DNA of 7,213 nt from Planctomycetia bacterium (GTDB lineage Bacteria > Planctomycetota > Planctomycetia > Gemmatales > Gemmataceae): the NCBI GenBank assembly GCA_025356615.1, contig JANXSH010000195.1:1-7213 (forward strand), read 5' to 3'. The position numbers and the translations under genes were made by a program. Below, one piece after another: positions 5,000-7,213 of the stretch (positions are counted from its first letter, which is position 1; every line of letters begins with the position of its first letter). The notes below the pieces were generated by a model. It did not search any database. It saw nothing but the letters and a program-made list of their open reading frames with translations, and was not told the origin of the DNA.

Positions 5000-7213
5000 A
5001 TGCGTCATCTCTTCCTCGTCCTCATCCTCCTTTCCGCGATCACCCTGCCCGCCTCCACCGACGAGCCTGCCCCTGCCCCCAAGGACGAGGCCCGCCTCCT
5101 CCGCTTCCCCACCATCCACGGCGACAAGATCGTCTTCGGCTACGCCGGCGACCTCTACACCGTCTCGGCCGTCGGCGGCATCGCCCGGCGATTGACGAGC
5201 CACGACGGCTACGAGATGTTCCCGCGCTTCTCGCCCGACGGCAAGACCGTCGCCTTCACCGGGCAGTACGACGGCAACACCGAAATCTACACCATCCCCG
5301 CCGAGGGCGGCGAACCCAAGCGACTCACCTTCACCGCCACCCTGGGCCGGGACGACGTGAGCGACCGCATGGGGCCGAACAACATCGTCATGGGCTGGAC
5401 GCCCGACAGCAAGAGCGTCGTTTTTCGCTCGCGTATGCACAGCTTCAACGACTTCCTCGGCAAGCTCTACACCGTCTCATCGGCAGGCGGCCTGCCCGAA
5501 GAACTGCCCCTGCCGCGCGGTGGGTTCTGCTCCTACAACGCCGACGGCTCGAAACTCGCCTACAACCGCGTCTTCCGCGAGTTCCGCACCTGGAAACGCT
5601 ATCGCGGTGGAATGGCCGACGACGTATGGGTCTACGACTTCGCCACCAAGAAGACGACGCAGATGACCGACGACCCGGCCCAGGACATCGCCCCGATGTG
5701 GCACGGCGACACGATCTACTTCGTCAGCGACCGCACGGGCCGGATGAACCTCTACTCGATGCCCGCCGCCGGGGGCAAGGCGAAGCAGCTCACGTCCTAC
5801 AAGGACTTCGACATCAAGTTCCCGTCGCTCGGCGACAAGGCGATCGTCTACGAGAACGCCGGGTACATCATCCGCTTCGACCTGGAGACGCAGAAGCCCG
5901 AGAAGGTCTCGGTCCGCATCCTCGAGGACCGCGTCGGCGCGCGGGGCAAGCTCATCGACGTGAGCAAGTCGGTCACTTCGTATGGCCTCTCTCCCGATGG
6001 CGGTCGGGCCGTGTTCGGCGCGCGCGGCGAGGTGTTCACGGTGCCCGCGAAGACCGGGGCGACGCGCAACCTCACCAACAGCCCCGGCGTCCACGAACGC
6101 TCCGCCGACTGGTCGCCCGACGGCAAACACATCGCTTGCATCAGCGACGAGTCCGGTGAGGACGAAATCTGGATCCTCGACCCCAAGGACGGGACGAAGA
6201 CGCAACTTACGAAGGACGCCGACACTTACAAATACTCCCTGGTCTGGAGTCCCGACAGTAAGTCGATCCTCTGGAGCGACAAGAAGAACCGCATCAACAC
6301 TGTCGATGTCAAAACGAAAAAGGTAACGGTCGTCCTTACCAGTAAGATTTGGGAGATGCGTGACGCCGGCTGGAGTCCCGATAGCAAGTGGATCGCCTAC
6401 ACCCGTCCGAAGTCCAACGGCATGGGTCAGGTCTACGTCTACTCCGTCGCCGACGCGAAACACCACCTTGTTACCGAGGGCTGGCACGACAACAGCGAGC
6501 CACGTTTCAGCGGCGACGGGAAGTACCTGTTCTTCACCTCCGCGCGGGACTTCAACCCGATCTACAGCGCGACGGAGTGGAACCACGCCTACCGCGACAT
6601 GTCCCGCGTCTACGTCGCGATCCTCTCGAGTGACACGCCCTCCCCCTTCCGCCCGCGCGACGAGTCCGAGTCCGAAACGCTGAAGAAACCGACTGAGGAG
6701 AAGGGTAAGGAGAAGGACAAGCCCAAGGAGAAGGCGAAAGAGGTCGCTGTGAAGATCGACTTCGAGGGCATCGAAGATCGTATCCTCCGCCTGCCGGTCA
6801 AGCCGGGCAACTACCGCAACCTGCAATCGGTCGGCGCGTCGGTCTACTACATGCGCGGCTCGTTCGGCGAAAAGCCCGCCTTCGCGGTCTTCGACCTCGC
6901 CACGCAAAAGGAGACCGCGCTGGGCAACGTCTCCGGGTTCGACCTGTCCGCCGACGGCAAGAAGATGATCGTCTCGCAGGACGGCAAGTACGGCATCATC
7001 GACCTCCCCAAGGGGCCGGTGACGATCACGCCGCTCGACCTTTCGGGCATGGAAATGAAGCTCGACCGCGCCGCAGAGTGGAAGCAGATCTATCACGAGT
7101 GCTGGCGGCAGATGCGCGACTTCTTCTACGACCCAACGATGCACGGCGTCGATTGGAAGGCTCTCCGCGACCGCTACGAGCCGCTCGTCGCCCATGTCGC
7201 CCATCGCGCCGAC
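5000..7213 (+). CDS. Exported tricorn-type protease (N-terminal 738 residues; runs off the window)
   Basis: Tricorn-family peptidases (MEROPS S41 type) are large serine proteases that degrade peptides. The ATG at 5000 follows AGGAGA at 4987-4992. Residues 1-20 are a signal peptide (MRHLFLVLILLSAITLPAS), so the enzyme acts outside the cytoplasm. The first beta-propeller covers about 30-310, with WD40-like blades FSPDGK (77-82) and WTPDSK (133-138). The second follows, with LSPDGG (330-335), WSPDGK (371-376), WSPDSK (416-421) and WSPDSK (458-463). A charged linker of Lys/Glu/Pro (about 555-581) interrupts the propeller region before KIDFEGIEDR. From 693, EWKQIYHECWRQMRDFFYDP and MHGVDWKALRDRYEPLV are the hallmark start of the tricorn C1 core domain. 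The frame is still open at 7213; the catalytic His/Ser, the PDZ domain and the C2 domain must lie beyond, so activity cannot be judged. Full-length members have about 1,050-1,100 residues. Confidence 0.95.
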   Translation, partial: MRHLFLVLILLSAITLPASTDEPAPAPKDEARLLRFPTIHGDKIVFGYAGDLYTVSAVGGIARRLTSHDGYEMFPRFSPDGKTVAFTGQYDGNTEIYTIPAEGGEPKRLTFTATLGRDDVSDRMGPNNIVMGWTPDSKSVVFRSRMHSFNDFLGKLYTVSSAGGLPEELPLPRGGFCSYNADGSKLAYNRVFREFRTWKRYRGGMADDVWVYDFATKKTTQMTDDPAQDIAPMWHGDTIYFVSDRTGRMNLYSMPAAGGKAKQLTSYKDFDIKFPSLGDKAIVYENAGYIIRFDLETQKPEKVSVRILEDRVGARGKLIDVSKSVTSYGLSPDGGRAVFGARGEVFTVPAKTGATRNLTNSPGVHERSADWSPDGKHIACISDESGEDEIWILDPKDGTKTQLTKDADTYKYSLVWSPDSKSILWSDKKNRINTVDVKTKKVTVVLTSKIWEMRDAGWSPDSKWIAYTRPKSNGMGQVYVYSVADAKHHLVTEGWHDNSEPRFSGDGKYLFFTSARDFNPIYSATEWNHAYRDMSRVYVAILSSDTPSPFRPRDESESETLKKPTEEKGKEKDKPKEKAKEVAVKIDFEGIEDRILRLPVKPGNYRNLQSVGASVYYMRGSFGEKPAFAVFDLATQKETALGNVSGFDLSADGKKMIVSQDGKYGIIDLPKGPVTITPLDLSGMEMKLDRAAEWKQIYHECWRQMRDFFYDPTMHGVDWKALRDRYEPLVAHVAHRAD

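Noticed and set aside
4810..6159. Plus-strand frame of 449 codons across the start of the tricorn gene
   Set aside because: It is an alternate-frame shadow, extremely rich in Arg, His and Pro. The frame from 5000 carries the signal peptide and propeller motifs.
5477..7204. Long minus-strand open frame of 575 codons opposite the tricorn gene
   Set aside because: It is antisense to a convincing protease frame. Its composition (Val, Arg, Asp, Gly-rich without domains) is the usual shadow of GC-rich coding sequence.

Overview
The window looks like chromosomal DNA of a GC-rich planctomycete, probably of the Gemmata type. This is inferred from the high GC content of most genes, an exported tricorn-type protease, a short exported protein of unknown family, and a dense scatter of small toxin-antitoxin genes and transposon debris. 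The taxonomic call rests on general resemblance only; no marker gene is present.

Layout. (a) 1-109: the tail of an unidentified gene. (b) 110-636: a gene-free accessory stretch. It holds a 312-bp element (200-511) with perfect 21-bp terminal inverted repeats and a 5-bp target duplication, and a second 120-bp element (295-414) nested inside it. Deleting the outer element restores three perfect copies of a 9-bp tandem repeat. A 35-bp palindrome (559-593) follows. (c) 637-2196: a 519-residue two-domain protein, with an adenylyl/cytidylyltransferase-like N-terminal half and a SAM-dependent methyltransferase C-terminal half. It converges on (d) a short exported protein (2209-2577, minus strand); the two stop codons face each other in one hairpin. 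(e) 2743-3123: gene debris, made of a frameshifted, start-less HicB-like antitoxin and a 153-bp relic of a tricorn-protease gene carrying an in-frame stop. (f) 3127-3694, minus strand: a toxin-antitoxin pair in antitoxin-then-toxin order, with a MazF/PemK-like toxin and an unusual overlap. (g) 3784-3854: a REP-like inverted repeat. (h) 3918-4667, minus strand: a lower-GC gene for a two-pass membrane protein with a coiled coil, read from a near-consensus sigma-70-type promoter at 4749-4776; it looks like a transferred cargo gene. (i) 5000-7213: an exported tricorn-type protease, open at the window end just before its catalytic region.

The genes do not form one operon or one pathway. Two well-conserved housekeeping-like genes (the methyltransferase fusion and the tricorn protease) flank an accessory zone of toxin-antitoxin remnants, gene fragments and miniature elements. 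The tricorn relic in (e) is clearly homologous to the start of the intact tricorn gene about 2.1 kb away, which links the debris to a paralogue or partial duplication. I saw no CRISPR array, tRNA, rRNA or complete transposase gene.
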